Below, in pieces: positions 5,098-6,811 of a DNA stretch of 6,811 nucleotides. How positions within the stretch are numbered: the stretch's first letter is position 1; every line of letters begins with the position of its first letter. The notes below the pieces were generated by a model. The model was not told where the DNA came from, did not search any database, and saw only the letters and a list, made by a program, of their open reading frames with translations. The position numbers were made by a program, and so were the translations under genes. The DNA is from Cellvibrionaceae bacterium (lineage in GTDB: Bacteria > Pseudomonadota > Gammaproteobacteria > Pseudomonadales > Cellvibrionaceae), in the NCBI GenBank assembly GCA_027012915.1, contig JALUYN010000612.1, positions 1-6,811 on the forward strand, read 5' to 3'.

Positions 5098-6811
5098 TTA
5101 CAGCTCGCGAGCCACTTCCTTAACGTCGAAGACCTCAATCTGATCGCCAACTTTAACGTCGTAGTCCTTAACACCAATACCACACTCGGTACCGCTGCGA
5201 ACTTCACCCACGTCATCTTTAAAGCGACGCAGAGACTCCAGCTCACCTTCGAAGATCACGACATTGTCTCGCAATACACGGATAGGCTTGTTGCGGTACA
5301 CAGTACCCTCAACAACCATACAACCGGCGACCTGACCAAACTTCGGAGAGCGGAATACTTCGCGCACATCAGCGATACCAACAATCTCTTCAACGCGCTC
5401 GGGATCCAGCATTCCAGCCAGAGCACCTTTCACTTCATCCAGCAGCTGATAGATGATGCTGTAGTAGCGCAACTCGATGGACTCAGCTTCCGCCAGCTTG
5501 CGTGCAGAGGCATCGGCACGAACGTTAAAGCCGATCACAATGGCGTTGGAGGTCAGAGCCAGATTGATGTCGTTCTCGGTAATACCGCCGACACCGGACA
5601 CAATAATATTGACCTGAACCTCATCATTACCGATATCCATCAGCGCAGACTGAATGGCCTCCAGAGAACCGCGAACGTCGGTCTTGAGAACGATAGGCAG
5701 AATTTTCTTCTCGCCCGCACCCATACCGGCAAACATATTCTCCAGCTTGGCAGCCTGCTGACGCTGTTGACGTGCTTCGCGCTCCTTGTCGGCACGGAAG
5801 CTCGCCACTTCGCGAGCCTTACGCTCATCAGTCACTACCACAAATTCTTCACCGGCCTCTGGAGGACTGTCCAGACCCAGAATTTCCACAGGCGTGGAAG
5901 GACCAGCCTCTTTCACCTTCTTACCCAGCTCATTGGTCATGGCGCGCACCCGACCGTAACTCTGGCCGGCCAGCATAATATTGCCGCCTTTCAGCTCACC
6001 CGCCTGAACCAGAACAGTCGCCACAACACCGCGGCCCTTATCCATGCGAGATTCAATCACTACACCGCGGCCAGGCACACCGACAGGGGCTTCCAGCTCG
6101 AGCATTTCGGCTTGCAGAGACACCGCTTCCAGCAGCTCATCGATACCTTCACCCGTGTGTGCAGACACATGGATAAACTGGGTATCACCACCCCACTCTT
6201 CGGGGATCACTTCTTTCGCAGCCAGTTCGTTCTTAACGCGCTCTGGATCCGCAGCTTCTTTATCAATTTTGTTGACCGCAACAACGATTGGAACACCGGC
6301 CGCACGGGCATGTTGCACCGCTTCTTCGGTCTGTGGCATCACGCCATCGTCGGCGGCGACAACCAGAATAACCACGTCTGTACACTGGGCACCGCGAGCA
6401 CGCATGGAGGTAAACGCGGCGTGCCCCGGCGTATCCAGGAAGGCAATTTCGCCCTTGTCAGTTTGCACGCGGTAGGCGCCAATGTGCTGGGTAATACCAC
6501 CAGCCTCACCGGAAACCACCTTGGTATTGCGAATATAATCCAGCAGCGAGGTTTTACCGTGGTCAACGTGGCCCATCACGGTTACCACAGGCGCACGGGC
6601 CTGCATCTCACCGTCGGTCTCGATAGCTTTCTCAAGCGACTCTTCCACTTCGTTGCCACTGAGCAACTTGGCACTATGACCCATCTCCTCAACAACCAAC
6701 TGGGCAGTCTCCTGATCCAGGGATTGATTGATGGTGGCCATGGTGCCCATCTTCATCAGAATTTTAACAACTTCACCAGCTTTAACAGACATGCGCTGTG
6801 CCAGATCGGAA
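5098..6811 (-). CDS. infB: Translation initiation factor IF2, N-terminus outside the window (partial)
   Basis: The frame is open to the window edge and covers the C-terminal 570 complete codons (E. coli IF2 has 890). IF2 is the GTPase that brings fMet-tRNA to the 30S subunit and promotes 50S joining. Counting from the Met at 6792: the end of the N2 region with [15 protein letters not shown] (2-16); the G domain with G1 GHVDHGKT (74-81), switch I with [10 protein letters not shown] (98-107), G3 DTPGH (120-124), G4 NKID (174-177) and G5 SAH (210-212); domain II about 237-325; a charged helical linker about 325-350; domain III about 363-455; and domain IV, the fMet-tRNA-binding barrel, about 465-560. 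H124 in DTPGH is the catalytic histidine. That Met is internal, because the frame continues upstream as SDLAQR, as in other IF2 proteins. The stop is TAA at 5098-5100, with rbfA 44 bases downstream. Confidence 0.98.
   Translation of the reverse strand, partial: SDLAQRMSVKAGEVVKILMKMGTMATINQSLDQETAQLVVEEMGHSAKLLSGNEVEESLEKAIETDGEMQARAPVVTVMGHVDHGKTSLLDYIRNTKVVSGEAGGITQHIGAYRVQTDKGEIAFLDTPGHAAFTSMRARGAQCTDVVILVVAADDGVMPQTEEAVQHARAAGVPIVVAVNKIDKEAADPERVKNELAAKEVIPEEWGGDTQFIHVSAHTGEGIDELLEAVSLQAEMLELEAPVGVPGRGVVIESRMDKGRGVVATVLVQAGELKGGNIMLAGQSYGRVRAMTNELGKKVKEAGPSTPVEILGLDSPPEAGEEFVVVTDERKAREVASFRADKEREARQQRQQAAKLENMFAGMGAGEKKILPIVLKTDVRGSLEAIQSALMDIGNDEVQVNIIVSGVGGITENDINLALTSNAIVIGFNVRADASARKLAEAESIELRYYSIIYQLLDEVKGALAGMLDPERVEEIVGIADVREVFRSPKFGQVAGCMVVEGTVYRNKPIRVLRDNVVIFEGELESLRRFKDDVGEVRSGTECGIGVKDYDVKVGDQIEVFDVKEVAREL

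Noticed and set aside
6790..6792. Met at 6792 as the start of a short IF2
   Set aside because: The frame continues upstream to the window edge as SDLAQR, the usual sequence before this point in IF2, so the gene simply runs out of the window. Shorter IF2 forms do exist in E. coli but start further upstream of the G domain.

Overview
The window carries the 3' half of the conserved gammaproteobacterial translation/RNA-decay cluster on the minus strand, in the order infB (partial) - rbfA - truB - rpsO - pnp. Downstream of pnp, also on the minus strand, is a small secreted SPOR-like protein. The last 64 codons of panB enter from the left edge on the plus strand and converge on that gene. The gene order matches the nusA-infB-rbfA-truB-rpsO-pnp order of Escherichia coli and relatives. 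Protein lengths and motifs, mid-range base composition and gammaproteobacterial-looking Shine-Dalgarno sites suggest a non-enteric, possibly marine, gammaproteobacterium. I cannot fix the order or genus from the sequence alone.

Layout from high to low coordinates, which is the direction of transcription for the cluster: infB (6811-5098) encodes initiation factor IF2 without its N-terminus. A 44-base gap holds a perfect 8-bp hairpin just before the rbfA Shine-Dalgarno site. rbfA (5053-4655) and truB (4634-3675) follow closely. A 169-base leader then precedes rpsO (3505-3236); it folds on paper into a hairpin whose loop pairs with bases just upstream of the rpsO Shine-Dalgarno site, as in the E. 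coli S15 operator. rpsO ends in a strong intrinsic terminator. A 246-base leader with a long imperfect stem-loop resembles the RNase III-processed pnp leader of E. coli. pnp (2989-827) begins at GTG and ends before a strong intrinsic terminator. The SPOR-like gene (722-237) ends inside a hairpin that it shares with convergent panB.

The cluster genes work together in translation initiation (IF2), 30S maturation (RbfA, S15), tRNA pseudouridylation (TruB) and mRNA decay (PNPase). The most informative parts beyond the known genes are the two leader RNA structures, which suggest S15 and PNPase autoregulation, and the unrecognised SPOR-like protein. I saw no mobile element, CRISPR array, tRNA, rRNA or clear new system. 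No stretch longer than 300 bases lacks a gene.
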